Below are positions 42,761 through 52,039 of a stretch of 64,000 nt of DNA, piece by piece. Positions within the stretch are counted from its first letter, which is position 1; the number at the start of each line of letters is the position of its first letter. Made by a program: the position numbers and the translations under genes. The notes below the pieces were generated by a model, which had not been told where the DNA came from, did not search any database, and was given only the letters and a program-made list of their open reading frames with translations. Origin of the DNA: JASDSY01 sp041441465. GTDB taxonomy: Bacteria; Muiribacteriota; UBA9980. Location: contig JASDSY010000026.1 in the NCBI GenBank assembly GCA_041441465.1, forward strand, positions 124,001 to 188,000. The letters run 5' to 3'.

Positions 42761-43711
42761 ATGTATTTTAGAAGCAATAAAAAGAAAGGGTTTTCGTTAA
42801 TCGAATTAATCATAGCGTTAACAATCATGTTGATCTTAGTTGGAATCGCGGCATTCTTCCTCGAAGATTATATTTACAAATCAAAAGTCGCAAAAGCTCA
42901 GCAAGATCTTGATATGTTCGGCGCGGCCATCAACTTATATGATGCAGTTGAAAGCTCACCTTTCAAAGCATACAACTATAATAGTGATGGCAACCCAAAT
43001 GGAATTTTCTCATGGTATGCCGCTAACGTAGCTACAAGCGCCGCTAAATGGAGCACAATGGGCGGTACAGATCAGGCTTGGGGCGATTATTCCAAAAACT
43101 CATTAACCACATTAGTCGGCACATATTTAAAAACTGTTCCTAAGGATCCATGGGGTTCACAGTATGTATTAAATACAGCTGCTGGTTATGTAGCTTCATT
43201 AGGCACTGATATGAAAACCTCGCCAATGGGTAACTCAAACGGCATGACAGAATATGGCCGTGAAAGAGATATCGTTCGTTACTATCTCGGCGATGCTGTA
43301 ATGTTGTCAAGAGTTGAAATTAACGACGTCAACAATAACGGCACAATTGATGGCGGCGAATTTGTTGACTTCATTTTCAACAAAGATATTCAATATAGCG
43401 GTGTTAATAATACAGCATTTTTAGGTGCAGATAAAGAAACCGACGCTCCTACTGCTGGTATTACAACAACAGCTTTGACAAATGCTACTCCAATGAGAAT
43501 AAAAGATAATGGCCGCGTTATAAGATTTGGATATACTGCCGGTATTCCATTAAGCTCAATTAATGGTAAATGGTTCACAGTTGATTCAGCTGCAGGTAAA
43601 ATATTCGATATGGATCCAATGTTTAATGCTAAAGCTGACGGTGCTACTCCTGGCAGGACTGTTGTAAGCACAAGCAACGCTCCACGTCAAGCTAAAGTAA
43701 AAATTTACTAA
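42761..43711 (+). CDS. Type IV pilin/GspG-like major pilin, copy 1, with EF-hand loop
   Basis: 316 residues, more than twice the length of ordinary GspG. Prepilin signal KKKG^FSLIELIIALTIMLI with Glu5, then YIYKSKVAKAQQDLDMFGAA and the GspG-type YLKTVPKDPWGSQYVL. The long C-terminal domain contains DVNNNGTIDGGE (residues 189-200), a canonical 12-position EF-hand calcium loop. A central block is identical at DNA level to the next gene. AAAGGAGG gives a strong ribosome site, and a long leader lies upstream. Probably an abundant pilus or pseudopilus subunit stabilised by calcium. Confidence 0.87.
   Translation: MYFRSNKKKGFSLIELIIALTIMLILVGIAAFFLEDYIYKSKVAKAQQDLDMFGAAINLYDAVESSPFKAYNYNSDGNPNGIFSWYAANVATSAAKWSTMGGTDQAWGDYSKNSLTTLVGTYLKTVPKDPWGSQYVLNTAAGYVASLGTDMKTSPMGNSNGMTEYGRERDIVRYYLGDAVMLSRVEINDVNNNGTIDGGEFVDFIFNKDIQYSGVNNTAFLGADKETDAPTAGITTTALTNATPMRIKDNGRVIRFGYTAGIPLSSINGKWFTVDSAAGKIFDMDPMFNAKADGATPGRTVVSTSNAPRQAKVKIY
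43049..43305. repeat. 257-bp perfect direct repeat within the pilin pair (first copy)
   Basis: First member of the identical pair; see 44222-44478. It covers the region coding for WSTMGGTDQAW up to just before the EF-hand loop. Confidence 0.9.
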
Positions 43712-43755
43712 TTAAAATATTAAATCAAACTTAAAACTAAATACTAAATAAAAAT

Positions 43756-43794
43756 AAAAAAGCGGGGGATAATTAAATGCCTCCGCTTTTTTTT
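43756..43794 (+). terminator. Terminator after pilin copy 1
   Basis: GCGGGGG and CCTCCGC pair (one G-U) around an 11-nt loop, with A run before and eight T after. Confidence 0.78.
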
Positions 43795-43933
43795 ATTCTA
43801 TATATCACAGTTTTTTTACAAATTCATACTATATTTCTTTTATAATAATTTTGACATAGCATTTATATCATAAGAAAGGATTTTTATGGAATTCTTAATA
43901 ATTTTTTGTTAAGAATATTCAAGGAGGAAATCT

Positions 43934-44881
43934 ATGCATTTTCGAAGCATGCGCAAAAAAGGATTTTCATTAATTGAACTAGTTATATCGCTATCAATCA
44001 TGTTAATATTAGTTGGAATTGCCGAATATTTTTTTGATGATTATGTATTTAAATCTAAAGTAGCCAAAGCTCAACAGGAACTTGATATGTTTGCTGACGC
44101 GCTCAATTTATATGACGCGGTTGAAAGCTCGCCGTTTAAAGCTTATAATTATAATAGCGACGGCCAGCCTAATGGAATTTTCTCATGGTATGCCGCTAAC
44201 GTAGGAACAAGCGCTGATTTTTGGAGCACAATGGGCGGTACAGATCAGGCTTGGGGCGATTATTCCAAAAACTCATTAACCACATTAGTCGGCACATATT
44301 TAAAAACTGTTCCTAAGGATCCATGGGGTTCACAGTATGTATTAAATACAGCTGCTGGTTATGTAGCTTCATTAGGCACTGATATGAAAACCTCGCCAAT
44401 GGGTAACTCAAACGGCATGACAGAATATGGCCGTGAAAGAGATATCGTTCGTTACTATCTCGGCGATGCTGTAATGTTATCAAGAGTTGAAATTAACGAC
44501 GTCAACAATAACGGTACAATCGATGGCGGCGAATTCGTTGACTTCATTTTCAACAAAGATATTCAATATAGCGGTGTTGATAAAACCGCATTCTTAGTGG
44601 CTGATAAAGAAGCTGATACTCCGGCTGCAATCGCAACACCTGTTTTAGACAACTCAGTTGCAATGAGAATAAAAGATAATGGCCGCGTTATAAGGTTCGG
44701 ATTTAGCGCCGGCGTTCCATTAAGCTCAATTAATGGCAAGTGGTTCACAGTAGATACTGCAACTCCAAAAATATTCGATATGGATCCTATGTTCAATGCA
44801 AAAGGCGACGGAGCTACAATAGGCAGAACCGTTGTAAGCACAAGCAACACTCCACGTCAGGCCAAAGTAAAAATTTATTAA
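43934..44881 (+). CDS. Type IV pilin/GspG-like major pilin, copy 2, with EF-hand loop
   Basis: 315 residues, a close paralogue of the preceding pilin: KKG^FSLIELVISLSIMLI, the GspG-type KTVPKDPWG and the same EF-hand DVNNNGTIDGGE (189-200). Flanking parts have diverged with many synonymous changes, but 44222-44478 is identical to 43049-43305. AAGGAGG precedes the ATG. A terminator lies between the two pilins, so each may be expressed separately. No convincing promoter was found in 43795-43930. Confidence 0.87.
   Translation: MHFRSMRKKGFSLIELVISLSIMLILVGIAEYFFDDYVFKSKVAKAQQELDMFADALNLYDAVESSPFKAYNYNSDGQPNGIFSWYAANVGTSADFWSTMGGTDQAWGDYSKNSLTTLVGTYLKTVPKDPWGSQYVLNTAAGYVASLGTDMKTSPMGNSNGMTEYGRERDIVRYYLGDAVMLSRVEINDVNNNGTIDGGEFVDFIFNKDIQYSGVDKTAFLVADKEADTPAAIATPVLDNSVAMRIKDNGRVIRFGFSAGVPLSSINGKWFTVDTATPKIFDMDPMFNAKGDGATIGRTVVSTSNTPRQAKVKIY
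44222..44478. repeat. 257-bp perfect direct repeat within the pilin pair (second copy)
   Basis: Bases 44222-44478 match 43049-43305 without a mismatch, offset 1173. Sequence on each side differs at many third codon positions. The edges coincide with the sharp drop in identity, as expected for gene conversion. Confidence 0.9.
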
Positions 44882-44912
44882 TTAAATACCATAAATAATA
44901 AACTTCATATTT

Positions 44913-44960
44913 AAAAAAGGTATTATCTATAAATGTAATTTTTAGATATACCTTTTTTTT
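44913..44960 (+). terminator. Terminator after pilin copy 2
   Basis: AAAAAAGGTAT-T-ATCTA pairs with TAGATATACCTTTTTT (one bulged T), followed by more T. It sits directly before the next promoter. Confidence 0.75.
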
Positions 44961-44961
44961 A

Positions 44962-44990
44962 TTGCCAATTCTATATGGTTATGATATAAT
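44962..44990 (+). promoter_or_regulatory. Promoter directly upstream of the glycosylphosphotransferase start
   Basis: TTGCCA (44962-44967), a 17-nt spacer and TATAAT (44985-44990) with TGA upstream (extended -10). The ATG at 45000 is only 9 nt beyond the -10, with no ribosome site, so the mRNA may be leaderless. Confidence 0.62.
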
Positions 44991-44999
44991 TTTTTTACT

Positions 45000-46436
45000 A
45001 TGAACAAAAGAACAATTTTTCATTTTTTTATTAAATATGCTATTTTTATCGATTTTTTAGTAAATATGTCAATATTTTACTTTAGTTCCATTTTAATAAA
45101 AACGCATTTATTAAATGGCTCTTCATTAAAATATCCAGAACTTGAATCTAATATAAATTTATTAATAGTCGCCGTTATTTATTCTTTAATATGGCTTTTT
45201 AATTCATATAATGAAGGCTATTACCAATTTAAAAGAGTAAGAGAATTAATCGATGAATTTTTCATAATATTTCCGATCACGTTAAAAACATTTCTCGAGG
45301 TAGTCGCAATATATACTCTTCTTGGCGGCATATTCTGGAATAATTACTCGTTTTTCCATCGCCGCTTTTTCATTTATTCAATGCTTGCACAATTATTTAT
45401 ATTTATTTATTATCAATACCTTGTAATAAGAATTTACAGCCTTCTGCACAGCAAAGGTCATAATATAAAACATCTCATGATAGCTGGCATCAATGAAAAT
45501 TCGATCAAATTCAGCCGGATAATATCACAAAACCCTTTTTGGGGCTATAACGTAGTAGGTTTTTTGGACAATGACCCTGAAAACGCAAAAAAATATAACA
45601 TAGTAGATTCTTACATGGGCAATTTATCAAAGATCGAGGAATTATATTTCAGCCAAAAGTTTGAAAGAATAGTATGCTGTTTAAAAGTATCGGAATACGG
45701 CGAAATGATGAATATAATTAAGAATTGTGAGAAAAATAATATCGATATTCACATAGTACCGGATTTATTTTATTTTTTAACATCAAAATCAAAAATTAAT
45801 AATCTTGAAGGCATTCCTGTAATTTCATTATATGAACCGCCATTATCTGGTTTTAACGCATTCCTAAAACGCAGTATGGACTTTATATGTTCGTTAGTCG
45901 GATTAATTTTGATATCACCTCTATTAATTTTAATAGCGGCCATAATAAAATTTACATCCAAAGGCCCTATTTTTTATGCTCAGGAAAGAGTAGGCCTTGA
46001 CAATGAGCCATTCAACATGTATAAATTCAGAAGCATGTATACGGACTCAGAAACCCAGTCGGGACCAAAATGGGCAGATAAGAACGATCCGCGCTGTACA
46101 AAAATCGGGGCATTTTTACGCAAAACATCGCTTGATGAGCTGCCGCAGCTATTTAATGTCTTAATGGGCGACATGAGCCTTGTAGGTCCGCGTCCTGAAA
46201 GACCTTTTTTTGTAAAAAAATTCAAAGAAGAGATCAAAGATTATATGAAGCGCCACAAAGTAAAAGCCGGCATTACCGGCTGGGCACAGGTGAACGGCCT
46301 TCGCGGCTCTTCGACTTCGCTAGAACAACGAATTGAATATGACCTTTATTATATTGAGAATTGGTCGCTCTGGTTTGACATCAAAATTTTAATTAAAACC
46401 GTCATGGTTGTCTGGAATGATAAGAATGCCTATTAA
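45000..46436 (+). CDS. Undecaprenyl-phosphate sugar phosphotransferase (WcaJ/WbaP-type)
   Basis: 478 residues. Four or five N-terminal membrane helices, a Rossmann-like CoA-binding-type region (HNIKHLMIAGINENSIKF to VGFLDNDPENAK), one more helix and the C-terminal bacterial sugar transferase domain: KRSMDFICSLVGLILISP, GPIFYAQERVGLDNEPFNMY, KFRSMY, LRKTSLDELPQLFNVLMGDM, SLVGPRPERP and KAGITGWAQVNGLRG. It loads the first sugar-phosphate onto the lipid carrier at the inner membrane and so starts exopolysaccharide or O-antigen synthesis. It overlaps the next gene. Confidence 0.93.
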   Translation: MNKRTIFHFFIKYAIFIDFLVNMSIFYFSSILIKTHLLNGSSLKYPELESNINLLIVAVIYSLIWLFNSYNEGYYQFKRVRELIDEFFIIFPITLKTFLEVVAIYTLLGGIFWNNYSFFHRRFFIYSMLAQLFIFIYYQYLVIRIYSLLHSKGHNIKHLMIAGINENSIKFSRIISQNPFWGYNVVGFLDNDPENAKKYNIVDSYMGNLSKIEELYFSQKFERIVCCLKVSEYGEMMNIIKNCEKNNIDIHIVPDLFYFLTSKSKINNLEGIPVISLYEPPLSGFNAFLKRSMDFICSLVGLILISPLLILIAAIIKFTSKGPIFYAQERVGLDNEPFNMYKFRSMYTDSETQSGPKWADKNDPRCTKIGAFLRKTSLDELPQLFNVLMGDMSLVGPRPERPFFVKKFKEEIKDYMKRHKVKAGITGWAQVNGLRGSSTSLEQRIEYDLYYIENWSLWFDIKILIKTVMVVWNDKNAY

Positions 46437-49311
46437 AAAATATATAGAATTCTCAAAATATACTTTAATTGGTTTAACAACAATATTACTTTTTACATAC
46501 GAATCAAATTATTTTTATCAAAATTTTATAATATCGCTGTTTATTCTTTTTAATTTTTTATTTTTAATTTCAGGTTCATTAAGAAATAATGATTTTTTTT
46601 ACTTTATTTATAAAAATTTTAATTATATAGACGGCTTATTTTTCATAGATTTTATTTATAACTTTCTGGGAATTTTTTATTCAACTTATCCGCGCGGTGC
46701 CACCGAAGAAGTTTTTTACCAGTTAATTTATTTTTTAACATATTTAATAGTACGCGTAATCAGTCTATATTCATTAAATGAGCAAAAAACTTTTTATACA
46801 CTATATAGTATAATTTTTTCATTATTTGCAGGTAAGATTTCCTATATTGTTTTTTATAAATTTCAGATGATTTCAACGGACGGAAGGATAACATACAGTT
46901 CATTACATCCTAATATTGTAGCATCCATATTAATTGCCGGCGCTTCTTTTTTGGTGTATCAAATAATCAAAATTTTATATTCTAATATCGACAATTTATG
47001 GACTCCTTCAAGTTTAATAAAATTATTGCCAAATCTTATAATATTTTTAGCGCTTGGATTTTTAATTTTATTGACTTCTTCACGCGGTGGCATGCTCGGG
47101 TATATTTTTGGCACTTTATTAACTATTTTTTACATTTATTATAACTATTCAAAAAAAATAAATTTTAAATATCCATTAATCTTTTTAGCAGGATTTCTAA
47201 TTTTTTCATATATAGTTTTTCCAAACCACTTTGAGCGTGTCCAAAGTATATTTCAGTTAGAACACATAAAATCAGCCGGCGCAAGATCACATATCTGGAA
47301 AGCGGCTATCGATCTTTACCTGAAATATCCGATTTTTGGCGTCGGCCCGGGCGCAGCAAATTACTCGGTGCAGGAAATCACAAAATCGGTAATGGTCGAT
47401 ATGCATAATTTCATCCTCGAAAAAGCATGTAACGGAGGTATTGTCGGCCTAATCATATTCCTGGCGCCATTATTTTTAATTGCAAAAAAAGCTTTAAATA
47501 AACTTAACCAACTTGATTTTAAATCAAATCCCCAAAATGCTGCTGTTAATTTATCATTACTATTTTTATTAATCGGAGTTTTTACTAATTCTTCGTTCAG
47601 CCCGCATTTTGTAATGCCATTAATATCCATAACATTATATTCATTTATAGCAATCGCCGTTACTAATAATTCTCCCGCACAGCAAAATTTTGAAATTTCA
47701 GTAATAAATAATTATATGCCTGGTTACGGCCTGCCAATTACCGCAATAATTTTTATAATTATTTCTTTCATATTCAAAATACTTCAAAATACTACCGATT
47801 ATTTCTTTTATAATGAATTAGTCATATTTTATAAAGCTTCATTGATTTTGATTATTGGTTTTATCTATTTCTTTTATGTTTATAACTCAACTTCAAAATT
47901 AATTAATATTGAAAAAACAACCAACGAAAATAATAATTTGTTTAAATTACAATTATTAAATACCTTAACTATAGCATTATTTTTGATTATAATTTTTATA
48001 TTTAGCAAAGGCTTCAATTTTTATGTAGCAGAAAGAGCTAATTCAATCGGTATCAGTTATGCATTAAAATATTCAGCGAATAAGGCAATTAATTTTTTTG
48101 ATATAGCATTTAAAAATGACCCCGACCAAATTGCTTACATGCTTAATAGGAGCAATATAACATTTATAAAAGAATTAACGCTTGGCAACAAACTAAAAGG
48201 TAATCCAAATCTTAAAGATGCGTTAGACCTTGCTTTAAGATATATCAATGCTTACCAAAGCGATGAAATGTTAAGATCAAATTATGCTTTAATAAAAAAT
48301 AAATATGAAGGCCTCTCATCTGAAGCTCAATTTAAAACCGTTGTACCGAACTCAAATACAATTGAAGTAAATGTGACAAAATTAGATTCTGAAATGGCTT
48401 TACAGGTACCGGATAACGCATTTTCAAAATTTGCTGATATATTTAAAGACAAAGCTTATGAAAAATATATCGCGGCAAACAATATTTTAAAACAGGAAAT
48501 GCTGGATATAATTAATAAAGAAAAAATAATTAAACACGGCACTAACCTTTCAAAATACTTTAATTATATAACAATGACCCTAAGATTTTGCTTAAACATT
48601 GATTTACCTGCAATTGATAATTTTTTAATCAACGGAGTCAGTGCTGCCTTCGTATCGACTGATTCCGCGGCTAAATATATACCATTAAAAGAATTTAAGG
48701 AAAAATCCATTCAATATACACAGCAAAATGAAATCATATCATCAATTTTCTGCATTTTGCCTGCCGCCTGGAAATATAATAACAAAATGGCCAATGAAGA
48801 AATAAAACAAAACTTTTTGAAATACTTCGGCAGTGAAAAGCTTTTTTACATAATCGATTACTTTTTACTTCAAAACGAAAATGCGGCTAATGAATTTAAA
48901 AATTTAGAACCGCAATTACAAGCATATTTAAAAAGTATGGAATTATTTAGTTCATCAAAATTTAACGAAGCCAAAGAAAACCAGGAACAAACATTTCAAA
49001 AATTCAAAGCGCTCGGCCAATCAAATTCAATTTTACTGTCCTGGATTTATTATAAAGCCGGTGAAATAAAAAAAGCCCATGAAATGGCATATTTCACACA
49101 ATCACTAACTTTAAATGCGTCAAGACGAGATTTTATTTACAAACGCGACCTTTTATATACAGGAAATCTTTTGCCGTTTTACTATCTGCCGGTACAGTCT
49201 TATTACAATGAATTTATTATGCTGGCGCTATTAAAACTTAATAAAGGCAATCATACAAAGATTCTGCCAGAAGTTTTTAATTACTTAAGACAGGTAATAT
49301 ATAATAATTAA
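46426..49311 (+). CDS. O-antigen ligase/polymerase (Wzy_C) with long TPR-like C-terminus
   Basis: About 961 residues. The first 550 are largely membrane helices with the Wzy_C signature: SSRGGMLGYIFGTLL, then the periplasmic loop SHIWKAAIDLYLKYPIFGVG, PGAANYSV and MHNFILEKACNGGIVGL. The last 400 residues are soluble and helical, TPR-like (SANKAINFFDIAFKNDPDQI, KFNEAKENQEQTFQKFKA). Such Wzy-TPR fusions join or polymerise glycan repeat units. The start is uncertain: TTG 46408, ATG 46417 and ATG 46426 are all in frame; 46426 has GGA about 10 nt upstream. It overlaps the transferase end. Confidence 0.82.
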   Translation: MPIKKYIEFSKYTLIGLTTILLFTYESNYFYQNFIISLFILFNFLFLISGSLRNNDFFYFIYKNFNYIDGLFFIDFIYNFLGIFYSTYPRGATEEVFYQLIYFLTYLIVRVISLYSLNEQKTFYTLYSIIFSLFAGKISYIVFYKFQMISTDGRITYSSLHPNIVASILIAGASFLVYQIIKILYSNIDNLWTPSSLIKLLPNLIIFLALGFLILLTSSRGGMLGYIFGTLLTIFYIYYNYSKKINFKYPLIFLAGFLIFSYIVFPNHFERVQSIFQLEHIKSAGARSHIWKAAIDLYLKYPIFGVGPGAANYSVQEITKSVMVDMHNFILEKACNGGIVGLIIFLAPLFLIAKKALNKLNQLDFKSNPQNAAVNLSLLFLLIGVFTNSSFSPHFVMPLISITLYSFIAIAVTNNSPAQQNFEISVINNYMPGYGLPITAIIFIIISFIFKILQNTTDYFFYNELVIFYKASLILIIGFIYFFYVYNSTSKLINIEKTTNENNNLFKLQLLNTLTIALFLIIIFIFSKGFNFYVAERANSIGISYALKYSANKAINFFDIAFKNDPDQIAYMLNRSNITFIKELTLGNKLKGNPNLKDALDLALRYINAYQSDEMLRSNYALIKNKYEGLSSEAQFKTVVPNSNTIEVNVTKLDSEMALQVPDNAFSKFADIFKDKAYEKYIAANNILKQEMLDIINKEKIIKHGTNLSKYFNYITMTLRFCLNIDLPAIDNFLINGVSAAFVSTDSAAKYIPLKEFKEKSIQYTQQNEIISSIFCILPAAWKYNNKMANEEIKQNFLKYFGSEKLFYIIDYFLLQNENAANEFKNLEPQLQAYLKSMELFSSSKFNEAKENQEQTFQKFKALGQSNSILLSWIYYKAGEIKKAHEMAYFTQSLTLNASRRDFIYKRDLLYTGNLLPFYYLPVQSYYNEFIMLALLKLNKGNHTKILPEVFNYLRQVIYNN

Positions 49312-49346
49312 ATAAATTTATTGAATATCAAAATTAGGTGAATAAT

Positions 49347-50918
49347 ATGCAAAAAATATATCTTTATTTAAATTGTATTTTTTTAAGTTTAGTTATAATT
49401 GTATTTTACTTTTCATTTGTTCCTAAAACTTTTTATACTTTTTTCAATAGTGATTTACTATATCTGCCTTCATTATATAAAGATATTTTCGTTGATAATT
49501 TCAGCATCTCAGGATGGAAGTTGACACCTGCGCCATATTTTTTTCCTGATATGTTTATTTATTTTATATTAATGTTTTTTACAAACTGTAATGTTTATTA
49601 TTCTACTTATATTATAGGAATTATCCAAATATTTTTATTTCTATTCTCTGGCTCTCTTGCAATAAGTAATATTATTAATAGAAAATTTATAGAAATTTTC
49701 GAGTTATTAAGTATTATTGTAATGATAATTTTAATTTCAATAATATTTTTTAGATTTCCATTTGATATAACATTATCAATGTACCTACCATCATTCCATT
49801 TTGGTGCTTTTATCTGTTCACTTATTTGTCTTACAATGTTATTTAAATTAATAAATAAAAATAATTTTTTTTATTTATTATCTTTTTTTATTTTTCTAAT
49901 TATTTCATTAACATCTGATAGATTAATGTTTACAACTTTCATAATTCCAACATTAATTTCTCTTTTTATAGTCAGAAAGAAAATCTCAACAGAAAGTAAA
50001 ATAGCAATTAATACCATTATAATAATCGCTACATTATGCTCTTTAGTATTTATTTCTATCTTAACCAAATACCATTTTTTAAGCGTAGTACCTTATGAAT
50101 ATAAAAATTTTATAATAAAAGAAAAAATTATGGTATTACTATCCATATTTAAAAATAATATTAACTATTGCATAATTATATTATTAGCTATTACAAATAT
50201 TATATTTTATTATCTTAATAAAAAAAATTCAGTAGAAAATTTTAACTTAAACTTTTATTTAAATTTTAATGTTTTTATGAACTTAACCGTATTAATAATA
50301 CCTATACTGACTATGGATAATGACAGTATGACTGCTTTAAGGTATTGTTTCCCTGTATTCTTTATTTTTTTATTAAATTTTATTATATTTTTATACCTTA
50401 AAAATTTGACGGACAGTTTGTTATTTCCAAAAATAAAATCAGTAATTTTTATTATAATTTTTATTTCTATTGTTTTTATTTTTGGAAAAACTGATTTTAA
50501 AATTGATAATCTTATTTTTTATCCAGAGATAACAAAGTTTTTAGATAATAATGCTGAAAAATATAATTTAAAATATGGGATTTCTAATTATTGGAATGCA
50601 AAGTTAAATACTTTTTTTTCAAAAAAAAATATTCGAGTTTATCAAGTACAATCTCATGGCGAAAAAGCAAACATTTGTTATTATCATATAAATAATGTCA
50701 ATTGGTATATTGGCGAAAAAAATAGCTTCTATAATAAACCATATTATAATTTTCTTATATCCGAAGGATTGAATTTTAATGCTGTAATAAATCAATTTGG
50801 ACATCCATCTCATGTCGTACAATTTAAGAATAACATATGCTTGCTTATTTATAACAAAGATGAATCATTTGATAAAAATCTAAAATATATGTTTTTTATG
50901 GTACGTGAAAAAAATTAA
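49347..50918 (+). CDS. Polytopic membrane protein, strongly A+T-rich
   Basis: 523 residues with about ten to twelve hydrophobic helices and a C-terminal soluble domain of about 110 residues (KYNLKYGISNYWNAKLNTFF to YNKDESFD). The early loop FNSDLLYLPSLYKDIF with an acidic residue resembles GT-C glycosyltransferases, and the C-terminal part also fits that type. It lies 35 nt after the O-antigen ligase-like gene, so a role in the same glycan is likely. Base composition is lower in G+C than the surroundings. The start is ATG 49347 with TTAGGTGA upstream. Specific function not recognised. Confidence 0.62.
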   Translation: MQKIYLYLNCIFLSLVIIVFYFSFVPKTFYTFFNSDLLYLPSLYKDIFVDNFSISGWKLTPAPYFFPDMFIYFILMFFTNCNVYYSTYIIGIIQIFLFLFSGSLAISNIINRKFIEIFELLSIIVMIILISIIFFRFPFDITLSMYLPSFHFGAFICSLICLTMLFKLINKNNFFYLLSFFIFLIISLTSDRLMFTTFIIPTLISLFIVRKKISTESKIAINTIIIIATLCSLVFISILTKYHFLSVVPYEYKNFIIKEKIMVLLSIFKNNINYCIIILLAITNIIFYYLNKKNSVENFNLNFYLNFNVFMNLTVLIIPILTMDNDSMTALRYCFPVFFIFLLNFIIFLYLKNLTDSLLFPKIKSVIFIIIFISIVFIFGKTDFKIDNLIFYPEITKFLDNNAEKYNLKYGISNYWNAKLNTFFSKKNIRVYQVQSHGEKANICYYHINNVNWYIGEKNSFYNKPYYNFLISEGLNFNAVINQFGHPSHVVQFKNNICLLIYNKDESFDKNLKYMFFMVREKN

Positions 50919-51018
50919 AATACTAAAAAACTTTCCTTTTTTTCCGATAATAACAAAAGAAATAAAAATTTTGTTATTATTTTTTTATAATATAGTCACC
51001 GGAAAGGAAAGTGTCATA

Positions 51019-51777
51019 ATGGCAAAAAAAGCCAAAAAACTAATATTTATAATAATCATCACAATACTTTCATTTATTAATACCGGCGCCGCATGGGCAG
51101 ATCCTTCAATAGCCGGCCCGACAGGCGGATTCTTAACGCCTTCGCCCGAAGTTTGCCGCCCGGGCAAATTCAGCGGCTCACTTTACCTTCAAAATTATTC
51201 TATTCAGCGCGCGAGCAGTGAAAGTAACAGAATTTTCACCGTAAACGGGCTTTATGGAATATCAAAAGCACTTGAAGTCGGCTTCAGCAAAGATGTCGAC
51301 TCAATGAACAGCAATTACGACCCGGGCTTATCGTTAAACGTAAAATATCTTTTTCCGGACAGCAAGGCGCTTAAAGTTGCGGCCGGTATGGTAGTTGAAA
51401 CTGACAGTAATTCATACAGCTCAGCATATATTGTAACTGGCCAGGACGCAGCATATTGCGGACTAGGCGTTAACTTCGGCGGGCACAGGGCATATCCTCT
51501 AAACCGCGCCCATTACGGTGCGTACGACTTCACCGAAATGGCGCCAAATAATTTTTTCTTCATAGCCGGAGCGAATTTCGATCTTAAAGTAGCAAACTTA
51601 TATGTAGAATATAACAGCGACTCATTCGCGATGGGCGTTAAAGCATCAACCGGCGAGGGCTATTACGTAAATCTCGGATATATAAGCGAATCCGATTACG
51701 ACTTGCTCCATAGAACAGTTTACGGCGATTCATACAGCCGCTCAAAAGTCGTTCTCGGCGTTTCAGGAACTTTCTAA
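51019..51777 (+). CDS. Exported protein, probable small outer-membrane barrel
   Basis: 252 residues from ATG 51019, with GGAAAGG upstream; a longer frame reaches 50905 but overlaps the previous gene. A signal peptide ends near TGAAWA^DPS. The mature start SIAGPTGGFLTPSPEV resembles the PTG..TP string found at the start of several outer-membrane barrels. Alternating beta strands follow (GKFSGSLYLQNYSI, LSLNVKYLFPD, VANLYVEYN) and it ends SKVVLGVSGTF with terminal Phe. No closer family is recognised. A terminator follows. Confidence 0.65.
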   Translation: MAKKAKKLIFIIIITILSFINTGAAWADPSIAGPTGGFLTPSPEVCRPGKFSGSLYLQNYSIQRASSESNRIFTVNGLYGISKALEVGFSKDVDSMNSNYDPGLSLNVKYLFPDSKALKVAAGMVVETDSNSYSSAYIVTGQDAAYCGLGVNFGGHRAYPLNRAHYGAYDFTEMAPNNFFFIAGANFDLKVANLYVEYNSDSFAMGVKASTGEGYYVNLGYISESDYDLLHRTVYGDSYSRSKVVLGVSGTF

Positions 51778-51804
51778 AATTAAAATTAAAAAAATGACCA
51801 TAAT

Positions 51805-51844
51805 AAAAAAGATGAAGCAGAAATAATTTTGCTTCATCTTTTTT
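51805..51844 (+). terminator. Terminator after the barrel-like gene
   Basis: AAAAAAGATGAAGCA and TTGCTTCATCTTTTTT pair around a short A+T loop, ending in a T run. Confidence 0.8.
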
Positions 51845-51898
51845 GTTTATAACATAAAATTGCTTACTTAAGTTTCACACCTTAAAAATGCCTGTAAA

Positions 51899-51927
51899 CT
51901 TGACATAAAAAAACTTTTCAATATATA
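51899..51927 (+). promoter_or_regulatory. Orphan promoter in the convergent gap
   Basis: TTGACA (51899-51904), a 17-nt spacer and TATATA (51922-51927). No gene follows in this direction before the hairpin at 51957. Confidence 0.5.
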
Positions 51928-51933
51928 AGGTAT

Positions 51934-52000
51934 TGGCAATTATGTGGCAGCGTAAAATAAAATGGACTATCACAAAATATAATCGTGACAGTCCATTTTT
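51934..52000 (+). ncRNA. Candidate small RNA of about 67 nt
   Basis: Between the orphan promoter and a strong hairpin with T run lies a short segment without coding potential. Transcription from the promoter would give a terminator-ended RNA of about 67 nt. The evidence is only this promoter/terminator arrangement; the hairpin may simply serve the gene on the other strand. Confidence 0.3.
51957..52000. terminator. Bidirectional terminator before the minus-strand gene end
   Basis: AAAATGGACTATCAC and GTGACAGTCCATTTT pair with one mismatch around an 11-nt loop. T runs are found on both strands. It lies 40 nt past the stop of the 52040-54190 gene. Confidence 0.78.
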
Positions 52001-52039
52001 AATTATTGGCGTATATTTATAATAATATTTCTTTTATAA

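Noticed and set aside
43815..43846. TTTACA and TATAAT as promoter of pilin copy 2
   Set aside because: The spacer is 20 nt, too long for a confident sigma70 promoter.
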